Positions 8,941 to 17,107 of a stretch of DNA of 56,291 nt are shown piece after piece (the first letter of the stretch is position 1; each line of letters begins with the position of its first letter). Made by a program: the position numbers and the translations under genes. Where the stretch lies: the NCBI GenBank assembly GCA_019090795.1, contig JAHRVG010000048.1, forward strand, positions 1 to 56,291, read 5' to 3'. This DNA comes from Paracoccaceae bacterium. GTDB taxonomy: Bacteria; Pseudomonadota; Alphaproteobacteria; Rhodobacterales; Rhodobacteraceae. Below the pieces are notes generated by a model that was not told the DNA's origin, did no database searches, and worked only from the letters and a program-made list of their open reading frames with translations.

Positions 8941-9798
8941 ATGGGCAATCCAATTATGGCTATTGTCGTCACCGCCGGGATTCTGGCGCTGTCGGCTTGT
9001 GGAGAAAATGGCAAGACAAGCAAAGCTGCCAATCTTGATCCGGTGAATGTAGTAGACGCCGCTGATCTGAATGACATTATGCTAACGGTCGCTGACCCGA
9101 ACGAGGCTGTGAACTATTTCCAGAACTCCCTAAGCAAAGACCCGAACCGCATCGAGTTTATACGTGGACTTGCCAAATCTCTGGTGCGAGCCAAACGCGC
9201 GACCGAAGCTGGACCCCTGTTTGAAAAGCTTCTCAAGCACGAGGGCGTTACCGACGAAGACCGGATAGATTATGCAGACGCATTGATCCGCACCAGCGAC
9301 TGGAAGGCTGCGGAGAAACAACTGAATGCTGTGCCCCCAACAGTGGAAACTTACAAACGTTACCGGCTTGAGGCGATGATTGCTGACAGTAATAAAAAAT
9401 GGAAAAAGGCCGACAGTTTTTACGAGATCGCCACAGGTCTGACCACTAAACCGGCCAACGTGCTAAACAACTGGGGCTATTCCAAACTGACAAGGGGCGA
9501 TTACAAAGGCGCTGAAAAGTTGTTTATCGAGGCCATCACCCAAAACAGTAAATTATTCACGTCAAAGAACAATCTGGTTCTGGCCCGCGCCGCCCAGAAA
9601 AAATATGCTCTGCCCGTCATTCCGATGTCCGAGGAAGAGCGGGCACAGTTGATGTATACTGCAGGCCTGAGCGCGATCAAGCAAGGTGACAAGGATATCG
9701 GGCGTGGCTTGCTCGAGGATGCCATTGACACCCACCCCCGCCACTTCGCCGATGCGGTGCGCAGCCTTGACGCCCTGAACAGGAATGTCAGTGGTTGA
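8941..9798 (+). CDS. Second TPR lipoprotein of the Tad locus
   Basis: A 285-aa lipoprotein (lipobox LSAC, Cys20) with several TPR units spread over about 55-280. It is encoded directly behind tadD and before cpaA, whose start overlaps its 3' end by 14 bases. A tandem pair of TadD-like lipoproteins is a recurring arrangement in alphaproteobacterial Tad loci, and the second copy probably works in the outer-membrane part of the machine. AGGAAAG precedes ATG 8941; an internal ATG at 8956 would still leave a signal sequence. Confidence 0.85.
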   Translation: MGNPIMAIVVTAGILALSACGENGKTSKAANLDPVNVVDAADLNDIMLTVADPNEAVNYFQNSLSKDPNRIEFIRGLAKSLVRAKRATEAGPLFEKLLKHEGVTDEDRIDYADALIRTSDWKAAEKQLNAVPPTVETYKRYRLEAMIADSNKKWKKADSFYEIATGLTTKPANVLNNWGYSKLTRGDYKGAEKLFIEAITQNSKLFTSKNNLVLARAAQKKYALPVIPMSEEERAQLMYTAGLSAIKQGDKDIGRGLLEDAIDTHPRHFADAVRSLDALNRNVSG

Positions 9799-10294
9799 CA
9801 ACATGAGCCTCGACCCGGCCTTAGTGCTTCTAATTGTCGCCACACCATTTTGCCTGATGGCGGCAGTCACAGATTTGAAATCTATGAAAATCCTGAACAA
9901 AACCAATCTCGGCTTGTTCCTGTCCTTTGTCATTCTGGGCTTTTTCCTATTTCCGCTTGACCAATACGGCCTGCGATTGTCACAAGCCGCTGTGATGTTG
10001 GCGGCCGGGTTCGTTCTGACATCGTTGGGAATGATGGGGGGGGGCGATTCCAAATTCATCGCAGCAATGGCCCCCTACATCGCTTTACAGGATGCAATGG
10101 GGTTCCTGTTCCTGCTCTCTGCGTTATCCTTGATAACAGTCGCAGCACATCGGGGGATCGGGGCGATCAAACCGATGCAGTCTAGCCTTGCAGGCTGGAA
10201 ATCCTGGAGCACGGAAAAACGCAAGTTTCCTTTTGGGGTGACACTTGGAATAGCACTTTTTGCCTATCTCTGCCTCAAGGCATTTCGCGGATAA
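9785..10294 (+). CDS. cpaA: Prepilin peptidase CpaA/TadV (A24 family)
   Basis: A 169-aa polytopic membrane protease that cuts the leader of Flp prepilins. The two catalytic aspartates of the A24 family are visible: Asp30 in VTDLKSMKI and Asp88 in GGGDSKF. It lacks the N-methylating domain of large PilD enzymes, as usual for Tad peptidases. The start overlaps the preceding gene by 14 bases; ATG 9803 is an in-frame alternative. Its TAA is followed without a gap by the stop codon of the convergent gene. Confidence 0.93.
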   Translation: MSVVDNMSLDPALVLLIVATPFCLMAAVTDLKSMKILNKTNLGLFLSFVILGFFLFPLDQYGLRLSQAAVMLAAGFVLTSLGMMGGGDSKFIAAMAPYIALQDAMGFLFLLSALSLITVAAHRGIGAIKPMQSSLAGWKSWSTEKRKFPFGVTLGIALFAYLCLKAFRG

Positions 10295-11899
10295 CTATTT
10301 CTTTTTCAGCAGAACAAACAAATCGTTGCGCTGGACTTCCACGAATTCCAGCGTAGGGTCTGCCGCAATCTGGTCCAGCATGGTGCGGCGTACCGACGGC
10401 CCCATCGGGCAGAGCGGCACGACCAGATAATCCGCATTTTGAAACCCCGGTGTGCCGCCATAATACCACGGTGCCCCCCCCGGCAACGGTTCAAGTTTGG
10501 AAAACATCCACAGCGAATTCACCCAATCCGTGTAAAGCACTGTTTTCCCCGCCGTTTCACCGATCTCGTCCAGCAACACACCCGTTGCTTGCAAATCGGC
10601 ATACAGCCCATTTTCCTTGCGGCAATCGGGCAAAACTTCGTCGCCCAAACGACTTACCTTGCCGCCTTGCGATTGGCCCGCCAGTGCATCAAACGGCGTC
10701 TTGGCCCAAACAACACCCTGCTTGGGATCGCGAAACCGCAAGTCCATCTGCCGGTTTATTGGCAGGGTGTTGGGAAAATCAACTGGGTTCAGTCCATCGT
10801 GAAGAGCAACAGATTGAAGTTGCGTATAAGTGAGCGGTACGCCCATGAAAATCAACCCAACCGCAACAAGGTGCACTGCGCGGCGCAGGGGCCAACCCAA
10901 GCTATTGTAAATCTCAATCCGGTTCGACATCGGAAACAACAACAGCCCCACAAAAGCCATCCAATGTGGATCGTTCTCCCAGTTCTGGAAGACGATCAAC
11001 AGCCAGCCGCCGCCCAGTACCAGCAATACCAATCCTTCTTTTTTATGCTTTGCCTGCCGGAAAAAGACAACAGCAGCCAGCAGTGCCAAAGTTCCAGGCA
11101 AATGGCGCGCCGATACGGCAAGTTCGGCCAATCCTAGGCTGGGTTGCGACCGTGTCTGGGATTTTGCAACGCTCAGCAAGTCATTGATATACCCAAACCA
11201 ATAGCTAACGCCCCCAATAGGAAGGGTAAAAAACACCAAGAAAAGCAGAGAGAAGGCAACACTTGCAAGCAGTTTCCCCCAGGACTTATCCACCCCCAAA
11301 GCCAGAACAATGGCTGGCAACAGGAACACGGCATAAGTTGCCTTGGTTAGTGTCAGAAACCCCATACCGAACCCGAGGATCAGCGCTTCGAACCAAAAGG
11401 TAAACCGTCCTTGCGGCCCTTGCAAAACGGCCGCCAGAACAATCAGCATTGCAATCGCCCAACACCAGTTGTTGTAATACATTGACGCAGTCACCGAGGG
11501 CAAACCCCCCCCGTGAATATAGGCGAACATCAGCGCAAGGAAGATCGTACCAAACAGCAGTGCCCCGGCAGGCTTGAAGCGGGTAAACCCCAGCCAATAG
11601 ACCGCTGGCAAACAGATGATCCCCAACAGGCTGGGAGCATAGGCGAAAGCCTTGCCGACGCCGAAACCCAGGTTGATCAGGCCGGAAATCGGCAAGAAGG
11701 CCATCACCCCCAGTGGTGTCTGAAAATCGCGGTGCGGCACCTCACCGGATGCCACGCGCAGCACGGCTTGCGCCATATGCAACGCATCCCCCTGAAAGCT
11801 CATGATCAACACGCCACCTTCATTGACACGACCGATACTAAGCAATGCCCAGCCGCCAATCAGAAATAGCCCATACCAAATATGGAATAGCCGCCCCAT
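10295..11899 (-). CDS. Polytopic membrane protein, probable GT-C-fold glycosyltransferase
   Basis: A 534-aa protein with about 10-12 hydrophobic segments and a soluble C-terminal part (about 390-534). Near the N terminus an acidic motif in the first loop (GDALHMAQ) is followed by GEVPHRDFQTPLG, which resembles the first periplasmic loop of PMT/GT39-like glycosyltransferases using lipid-linked sugars. The assignment is inference from topology and this loop. The frame is open for another 90 codons upstream, but ATG 11899 has GAGGGTAAG just ahead and starts a clear membrane helix. It is convergent with cpaA with no bases between stops and divergent from the AAA+ ATPase gene. A role in glycosylating a pilin or surface polymer is possible but unproven. 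Confidence 0.7.
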   Translation of the reverse strand: MGRLFHIWYGLFLIGGWALLSIGRVNEGGVLIMSFQGDALHMAQAVLRVASGEVPHRDFQTPLGVMAFLPISGLINLGFGVGKAFAYAPSLLGIICLPAVYWLGFTRFKPAGALLFGTIFLALMFAYIHGGGLPSVTASMYYNNWCWAIAMLIVLAAVLQGPQGRFTFWFEALILGFGMGFLTLTKATYAVFLLPAIVLALGVDKSWGKLLASVAFSLLFLVFFTLPIGGVSYWFGYINDLLSVAKSQTRSQPSLGLAELAVSARHLPGTLALLAAVVFFRQAKHKKEGLVLLVLGGGWLLIVFQNWENDPHWMAFVGLLLFPMSNRIEIYNSLGWPLRRAVHLVAVGLIFMGVPLTYTQLQSVALHDGLNPVDFPNTLPINRQMDLRFRDPKQGVVWAKTPFDALAGQSQGGKVSRLGDEVLPDCRKENGLYADLQATGVLLDEIGETAGKTVLYTDWVNSLWMFSKLEPLPGGAPWYYGGTPGFQNADYLVVPLCPMGPSVRRTMLDQIAADPTLEFVEVQRNDLFVLLKKK

Positions 11900-11927
11900 C
11901 TTACCCTCAATATGTTGTTTTTCAGCA

Positions 11928-11956
11928 AATCTAATGGAAAAATCTGCATCGCGCAA
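11928..11956 (-). promoter_or_regulatory. Candidate promoter of the GT-C-like membrane protein gene
   Basis: On the minus strand TTGCGC (11956-11951) and TAGATT (11933-11928) are spaced by exactly 17 bases, each matching the sigma-70 consensus at four of six positions. The -10 lies 28 bases before the start codon. The -35 sits inside the spacer of the inverted repeat at 11939-11973. Confidence 0.4.
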
Positions 11957-11973
11957 AAGTAAATGCAGTTTTT
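11939..11973. repeat. Inverted repeat in the divergent promoter region
   Basis: The arms AAAATCTGCAT (11939-11949) and ATGCAGTTTTT (11963-11973) pair at 10 of 11 positions across a 13-base spacer. The repeat lies between the divergent starts at 11899 and 12035 and covers the candidate promoter, which is the geometry of a dimeric regulator's binding site controlling both genes. No regulator gene is adjacent. Confidence 0.4.
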
Positions 11974-12034
11974 GTTTACCTATATGCTGTACTCCGGTTA
12001 AACTGTGAAAAAAGAGCAGCAGATTGGCAAAACA

Positions 12035-13345
12035 ATGAACATGCAGGCGCGTATCCCGCACCTTCCCAAAGTGCCTATGACCATAGCCGAAACAGGGCTT
12101 AATCCGGTTTTTGCACGCGACATTCTGATCAAAACCATGTTTCGAAAAAACGTGGAAATTGGCCGTCATGTGGAGAGGGAGTTGTGTTGCTCTACACCAG
12201 TGGCATTGGAGCTGATTGAACTTGCCCGCGATCAGGGATTGATCGAGGTTTTAGGCAGCACCGGTGAAGGCAATGCAAAGTCAATGCGTTATCAGCTGTC
12301 CGACAGCGGCAAGGCCCGCGCACTTGACGCTTTGGGTCAGTCAGAATACTTTGGAGCCCTGCCGATCCCATTGGAAATTTACAAGGAGCAGGTGAAACTG
12401 CAATCGGTCGCGGATGTGGGTATTACCAAATCCGCACTCGAAGGCGCTATGGGTCATCTGATCATTCCCGACGGGTTGTTAACCCAGTTGGGGCCAGCGG
12501 TGAATTCCGGCAAGTCGATCCTGATGTATGGCCCGCCCGGCAACGGGAAATCCTCTATTTCCAACGGTATTCGGGATGCCTTGGGTGACCGCATTTTTGT
12601 ACCCAAGTTTCTGGAATACTCCAGTCAGGTCATTTCGGTGTACGATCCAATCGTGCATGGCGAAGCGCAAGAGAGCATGGCTGATCCAAACGCCCTGCGT
12701 CGCAGTGGCACCCAGTTTGACAACCGTTACGTGCTCTGCAAACGCCCCTCGGTGATCACTGGCGGCGAACTGACGCTTTCCATGCTGGAGCTGAATTACA
12801 ACCCGAATTCAAAGACCTATCAGGCCCCTTTACAGCTCAAGGCCACCGGGGGCGTGTTCATTGTGGACGACTTGGGGCGACAGGCGGAACCGCCACAAAC
12901 CCTGATCAACCGCTGGATTGTCCCCATGGAGGGGGGCGAAGACATTCTGTCGCTGCAATCGGGCGAGAAATTTCTGGTGCCTTTTGACACGCTGGTGATC
13001 TTTTCGACCAACTTTCACCCTGCGGAAATCTTTGACGGCGCGGCCTTGCGGCGGATTTACTACAAAGTGCTGGTTGATCGCCCCACCCGAGACGAGATGA
13101 TCCAGATTTACGCGCTAGTCTCCAAGGCCATGAAAATGCCGCTCGATGAAAAAGTGCTGATCCATCTGTTCTCCAAGCTTTACCCCCAAACTGAAAACAC
13201 TTACGCTGCCTATCACGCACCGTTCCTGATAACCCAAATGAAATCCATTTGTGATTATGAAGGGCGGCCGCATCATATGGCCATAGACCTGTTAGAACAG
13301 GCATGGGCCAACTTGTTTGTCGCAGATGGGGAAATTGCCCACTAA
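12035..13345 (+). CDS. Winged-helix/AAA+ ATPase linked to the Tad locus, function unknown
   Basis: A 436-aa protein. Residues about 20-100 look like a winged-helix module; then comes an AAA+ core with Walker A GPPGNGKS (166-173), Walker B VFIVDD (274-279), sensor-1 Asn326 in FSTN and an Arg-rich ALRR (337-340) that may hold the arginine finger. No protease, helicase or response-regulator domain is visible, so the target is unknown. AAA+ proteins of this kind often sit near Tad genes in alphaproteobacteria, which suggests a role in pilus assembly or control. GTG 12005 would add 10 residues; neither start has a strong ribosome-binding site. A terminator lies 229 bases downstream. Confidence 0.8.
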   Translation: MNMQARIPHLPKVPMTIAETGLNPVFARDILIKTMFRKNVEIGRHVERELCCSTPVALELIELARDQGLIEVLGSTGEGNAKSMRYQLSDSGKARALDALGQSEYFGALPIPLEIYKEQVKLQSVADVGITKSALEGAMGHLIIPDGLLTQLGPAVNSGKSILMYGPPGNGKSSISNGIRDALGDRIFVPKFLEYSSQVISVYDPIVHGEAQESMADPNALRRSGTQFDNRYVLCKRPSVITGGELTLSMLELNYNPNSKTYQAPLQLKATGGVFIVDDLGRQAEPPQTLINRWIVPMEGGEDILSLQSGEKFLVPFDTLVIFSTNFHPAEIFDGAALRRIYYKVLVDRPTRDEMIQIYALVSKAMKMPLDEKVLIHLFSKLYPQTENTYAAYHAPFLITQMKSICDYEGRPHHMAIDLLEQAWANLFVADGEIAH

Positions 13346-13474
13346 AGCATTTTACGTTTAATCTGAGGCAGATTGAACCAAAATGCCGGTCCAGTATCTG
13401 GTGTTGCTGCGAGTTTAAAGGGAATCTTGCTATAGGCCTTGAATGCGCCAGATCCGCCCTTACATATACTTTGT

Positions 13475-13605
13475 TGCATATGAGAATATGCATCGCTGCG
13501 AGAGGAATTTTCTGTGTCCTGATTGCGAGTTCTGCCCTCTCAATTGTGTATTGTAAATGGTTGTTGAATATTGAACGGTACGGGGCAACCCGTACCGTTT
13601 TTTGT
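13475..13605 (+). ncRNA. Candidate small RNA between the AAA+ ATPase gene and folD
   Basis: A -10-like TATACT (13465-13470, five of six matches) is followed within a few bases by a 7-bp hairpin with a GAGA loop (13475-13492). Further inside are the complementary hexamers GAGAGG and CCTCTC, and at the end a strong terminator (13574-13608). That is the plan of a roughly 130-nt independent RNA. No good -35 is visible, no known RNA family is recognised, and the stretch may simply be the 3' UTR of the ATPase mRNA. Confidence 0.3.
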
Positions 13606-13608
13606 TTT
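13574..13608 (+). terminator. Strong intrinsic terminator with GCAA tetraloop
   Basis: A perfect 11-bp stem (13574-13584 with 13589-13599) closes on a GCAA loop and is followed by TTTTGTTTT on the plus strand. It ends transcripts from the AAA+ ATPase gene or from a small RNA. The minus-strand side has no T-run, so it does not serve folD equally well. Confidence 0.9.
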
Positions 13609-14509
13609 AGGCAGTCAACCCTTCGGGTTCAGCCAATCCATTTGCGCGGCAACACGCTGTCACGGTATTTGCCAGCAAACAGGCAATCGTCATCGGCCCA
13701 ACCCCGCCGGGAACCGGCGTGATTGCCCCCGCTTTTTCCTTGGCAGATGCAAAATCGACATCCCCGACAAGACGGGTTTTCCCCTCGCCTTTTTCAGGGG
13801 CGGGAATGCGATTGATGCCCACATCAATAACCGTCGCGCCCTCGGCGATCCAGTCAGCATTGATCATTTCCGGGCGGCCCACTGCGGCAACCACGATGTC
13901 GGCACGCCGACACAGCGCTTCGATTTCTTTCGTGCGGGAATGGGCAATGGTAACAGTGCAACTATCCGTGAGCAGCAGATTAGCCATCGGTTTACCAACA
14001 ATGTTGGAACGCCCGACAACCACTGCATTCAGGCCGGATAAGGAGCCGTGGTGATCCCTCAGCATCATCAAACAGCCCAGCGGCGTGCAAGGCACCATGG
14101 ATTTCAACCCCATCCCCAACAGACCCACATTGGAAATATGGAACCCGTCCACATCCTTTTCCGGCAGAATAGCGCTGGTGATTGCCGGTTCGTCTATATG
14201 GTCAGGTAGTGGCAGCTGGCACAGGATACCATGCACCTTGGGGTCTTTGTTTAACTGGTCGATAAGCGCCAGTAAATCTTCCTGCGAGGTGTCTTTATCC
14301 AGCTTGTGCTCATAGGAATTCATCCCGACTTCAAGCGTAGATTTTCCTTTGTTTCGCACATAAACCGCGCTTGCAGGATCTTCTCCTACCAGCACAACAG
14401 CCAGCCCCGGAGTAATGTCGTGATCCGCTTTCAAACCCGCAACATGCTCGGCTACTTTGCCCCGAACGCTGGCAGCAAATTCCTTGCCGTCAATGATTTT
14501 CGCAGTCAT
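13607..14509 (-). CDS. folD: Methylenetetrahydrofolate dehydrogenase/methenyl-THF cyclohydrolase
   Basis: A 300-aa bifunctional cytoplasmic enzyme that interconverts 5,10-methylene-THF and 10-formyl-THF with NADP. Visible landmarks are the catalytic-lysine segment [13 protein letters not shown], the DVDGFH motif, the Rossmann-type GRSNIVGKP and the C-terminal [14 protein letters not shown] 14509 follows AAGGGAA, and the 37-codon upstream extension of the frame has no support. It lies 71 bases downstream of fhs; the two catalyse successive steps of one-carbon flow. Confidence 0.97.
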   Translation of the reverse strand: MTAKIIDGKEFAASVRGKVAEHVAGLKADHDITPGLAVVLVGEDPASAVYVRNKGKSTLEVGMNSYEHKLDKDTSQEDLLALIDQLNKDPKVHGILCQLPLPDHIDEPAITSAILPEKDVDGFHISNVGLLGMGLKSMVPCTPLGCLMMLRDHHGSLSGLNAVVVGRSNIVGKPMANLLLTDSCTVTIAHSRTKEIEALCRRADIVVAAVGRPEMINADWIAEGATVIDVGINRIPAPEKGEGKTRLVGDVDFASAKEKAGAITPVPGGVGPMTIACLLANTVTACCRANGLAEPEGLTA

Positions 14510-14532
14510 TTCATTTCCCTTATCAGTATTCT

Positions 14533-14558
14533 TGCGCAGGGCAAAACCACCCTGCGCA
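14533..14558 (-). other. Hairpin in the fhs-folD intergenic space
   Basis: A 9-bp perfect inverted repeat (14533-14541 with 14550-14558) with an 8-base loop sits between fhs and folD. There is no T-run on the minus strand, so full termination is unlikely. It may set the relative mRNA levels of the two folate genes. Confidence 0.45.
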
Positions 14559-14580
14559 TGCCTGTTACAACAATCCCAGC

Positions 14581-16257
14581 CTAGAACAAACCCTCGATCT
14601 CGCCCGCACCGTTCAGACAAATCGCCTCGGCCGAGGGTGTGCGCGGCAGGCCCGGCATGGTCATGATCTCGCCGCAGATTACCACAACAAAACCGGCCCC
14701 TGCAGACAGGCGAACCTCGCGGATCGGAACACTGTGGCCAGTAGGTGCTCCGCGCAGATCCGGATCGGTCGAAAAACTATATTGCGTTTTGGCCATACAT
14801 ACCGGCAGATGACCATACCCCTGCTCTTCCCACTCACGCAGCTGTTTACGGATTTTCTTGTCGGCCAGAACCTCATCCGCACGATAGATACGCCGTGCAA
14901 TCGTATCGATTTTATCAAACAATGGCATATCATCACGATAGAGCGGCGCAAAATTCGCCACATCTGCATCGGCAATTTGAGCAACCCGTTCAGCCAGATC
15001 AACCGCCCCTTTGGAACCGAATTCCCAGTGCTGGGAGACGATTGCCTCAGAGCCTTGGGTGATAACATAATCCTTAACCGCTTGTACTTCTGACTCTGTG
15101 TCGGTGACAAAATGGTTAATCGCCACAACCACCGGCACGCCAAAGCTTTTCAAATTGCCGATATGGCGGCCAAGGTTCGCGCAGCCCTCATTCACAGCAT
15201 CCACATTCTCGATACCCAGATCAGCACGCGCGACACCTCCGTTCATTTTCATCGCCCGTATGGTCGCAACACAAACAACCACACTTGGGGCAATACCGGC
15301 TTTGCGGCACTTGATGTTCATGAATTTTTCGGCCCCCAGATCGGCCCCGAAACCGGCCTCCGTCACCACGTAATCCGCCAGCTTCAGCGCGGTGGTAGTG
15401 GACACAACCGAATTACACCCATGCGCAATATTGGCAAACGGACCGCCGTGCACAAATGCCGGATTGTTTTCCAGCGTTTGCACCAGATTGGGCTGCATCG
15501 CCTGTTGCAACAGCACGGTCATCGCGCCATCCGCCTTGAGATCGCGACAATAAATCGGTGTGCGGTCGCGGCGATAGGCCACGATGATGTCACCAAGGCG
15601 TTTTTGCAAGTCTTCCAGGTCATTCGACAGACACAGGATCGCCATAACTTCGGAGGCCACCGTAATGTCAAAACCGGTCTGGCGCGGAAAACCGTTAGCA
15701 ACACCGCCCAAGCTGGTAACAATGTCGCGCAGCGCACGATCATTCATGTCTACGACCCGCTTCCAGGTTACCCGGCGCTCGTCGATTTCCAGCGCGTTAC
15801 CCCAATAGATATGGTTGTCAATCATTGCCGACAACAAGTTATGCGCCGAGGTAATAGCATGAAAATCACCCGTGAAATGCAGGTTCATTTCGTCCATTGG
15901 AATGACCTGTGCATAGCCCCCCCCTGCGGCACCACCTTTCATACCAAAACACGGCCCAAGCGATGCCTCGCGAATACAGATCGCCGCATTTTTACCCAAG
16001 GCACACAGCCCGTCAGCCAGACCAACGGTTGTCGTTGTCTTACCCTCGCCCGCAGGCGTCGGGGAGATCGCGGTGACAAGGATCAGCTTGCCATCGTCTT
16101 TGTCTTTCTGCGCCTTGATAAATTCGGCGGAAACCTTGGCTTTGTCATGGCCAAACGGCAACAGATCAGCCGTCGGGATACCGAGCTTGGCCCCGATATC
16201 CTGAATGGGCAGCTTGTTCGCTGCACGGGCGATTTCGATGTCGGTCTTATAGGCCAT
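14581..16257 (-). CDS. fhs: Formate-tetrahydrofolate ligase
   Basis: A 558-aa enzyme that makes 10-formyl-THF from formate, THF and ATP. The P-loop [13 protein letters not shown] (66-78) and the family blocks [44 protein letters not shown] and the C-terminal TMPGLPR are all present, and the length is normal. ATG 16257 follows AAAGGGAA, and a 16-codon upstream extension is not supported. It precedes folD on the minus strand. In roseobacters this pair supports formate assimilation and oxidation of C1 units from methylated compounds, which fits the DMGDH-like gene at 49743. Confidence 0.98.
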   Translation of the reverse strand: MAYKTDIEIARAANKLPIQDIGAKLGIPTADLLPFGHDKAKVSAEFIKAQKDKDDGKLILVTAISPTPAGEGKTTTTVGLADGLCALGKNAAICIREASLGPCFGMKGGAAGGGYAQVIPMDEMNLHFTGDFHAITSAHNLLSAMIDNHIYWGNALEIDERRVTWKRVVDMNDRALRDIVTSLGGVANGFPRQTGFDITVASEVMAILCLSNDLEDLQKRLGDIIVAYRRDRTPIYCRDLKADGAMTVLLQQAMQPNLVQTLENNPAFVHGGPFANIAHGCNSVVSTTTALKLADYVVTEAGFGADLGAEKFMNIKCRKAGIAPSVVVCVATIRAMKMNGGVARADLGIENVDAVNEGCANLGRHIGNLKSFGVPVVVAINHFVTDTESEVQAVKDYVITQGSEAIVSQHWEFGSKGAVDLAERVAQIADADVANFAPLYRDDMPLFDKIDTIARRIYRADEVLADKKIRKQLREWEEQGYGHLPVCMAKTQYSFSTDPDLRGAPTGHSVPIREVRLSAGAGFVVVICGEIMTMPGLPRTPSAEAICLNGAGEIEGLF

Positions 16258-16413
16258 GAGGTGATTCCCTTTGGGTGGCAAATATGCGTTGGTATACTGT
16301 CGCAATCTATGGCGATAAAATCATACCTCCATCCACAGTAAAACCGACATATTCCCGCCCGTTATCGTCTTTGCATCAGAAACCGCGACACTTTAGGAAA
16401 TAGTTTTTCCAGT

Positions 16414-17001
16414 TTAACGCGCTTGTGGCCCCCAAGGCCTCTGATCCGGTATATGTAAGGTGACATCGTCACCAACCATAACAATGCCTTCCCGCTCTAC
16501 CCAAGCTGTTACACCACGACGCCCTTTTGCCGCCGGTTTGAACAATCTGCCCTTTCCGGGGCAATGCGCGTCAATCACAGGTGCCGGTAACACGCAGGGG
16601 CGGTTCAGCATATCAATGGTGAGCGTGGTTCCACGCTGTGTTTGTAACCGCGACGACGGGGGGATATGCGAAAAATCCGGTAAACCGCTGATCATCATCG
16701 AGGCCCCCAACCATTCGGGTCGCAGCGCGTCAATTTCCATCGCATCGGCAATGCCCGACAATTCCTCCTGACAAACGATACTGAACTGTCGCGTGTTGCG
16801 AATTTCTGTGCCGCGTGGATACTGCGATAAAACCCGGCTGCAAGAGGGCCGTGTTAACCCGCCCCGGCTCTCGCTTTGGACACCCGCAAAACTGGCGAAA
16901 CCCTCGCTTTGGGGCATCGAGGATAATGAAACCCCGCGATCCGGCACATGGCCCAAATAGGTAATCGTTCCGGTGAATTCAGTCGGAATCAGAGCAGGCA
17001 T
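16414..17001 (-). CDS. MOSC-domain protein
   Basis: A 195-aa protein consisting mainly of a MOSC (molybdenum cofactor sulfurase C-terminal) domain. Recognisable parts are NRPCVLPAPVIDAHCPGKG and the terminal GRRGVTAWVEREGIVMVGDDV block. MOSC proteins handle activated sulfur or Moco, and some reduce N-hydroxylated compounds. The substrate is unknown here. ATG 17001 follows GGAG with 6-base spacing. It lies 156 bases upstream of fhs on the same strand, which may be a separate transcript. Confidence 0.85.
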   Translation of the reverse strand: MPALIPTEFTGTITYLGHVPDRGVSLSSMPQSEGFASFAGVQSESRGGLTRPSCSRVLSQYPRGTEIRNTRQFSIVCQEELSGIADAMEIDALRPEWLGASMMISGLPDFSHIPPSSRLQTQRGTTLTIDMLNRPCVLPAPVIDAHCPGKGRLFKPAAKGRRGVTAWVEREGIVMVGDDVTLHIPDQRPWGPQAR

Positions 17002-17053
17002 CAGGATCTCCGTTTTAGCATTTCTAGCAACAAAGCTGATCTAAACCCAAAAG

Positions 17054-17082
17054 AAAAGGCCCGTGCGATACACGAGCCTTTT
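17054..17082 (-). terminator. Terminator of the ruv-tol-ftsH gene train
   Basis: An interrupted stem (7 bp, one mismatch, 4 bp; loop 17066-17070) is followed on the minus strand by a T-rich tail (CCTTTTCTTTTGGG). It lies 26 bases after the ftsH stop codon. Confidence 0.85.
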
Positions 17083-17107
17083 CAAACTGTTTCAGGAGTG
17101 CTTAAAC

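Noticed and set aside
13303-13722. 139-codon plus-strand frame between the ATPase gene and folD
   Set aside because: It runs through the strong terminator and into folD antisense; the terminator argues against translation here.
15112-16341. 409-codon plus-strand open frame opposite fhs
   Set aside because: It is antisense to a strongly conserved gene, has no recognisable protein family and a composition typical of a shadow frame.
16258-16413. Folate-responsive riboswitch upstream of fhs
   Set aside because: I find a TATGAT-like box but no stem arrangement resembling the known THF riboswitches.
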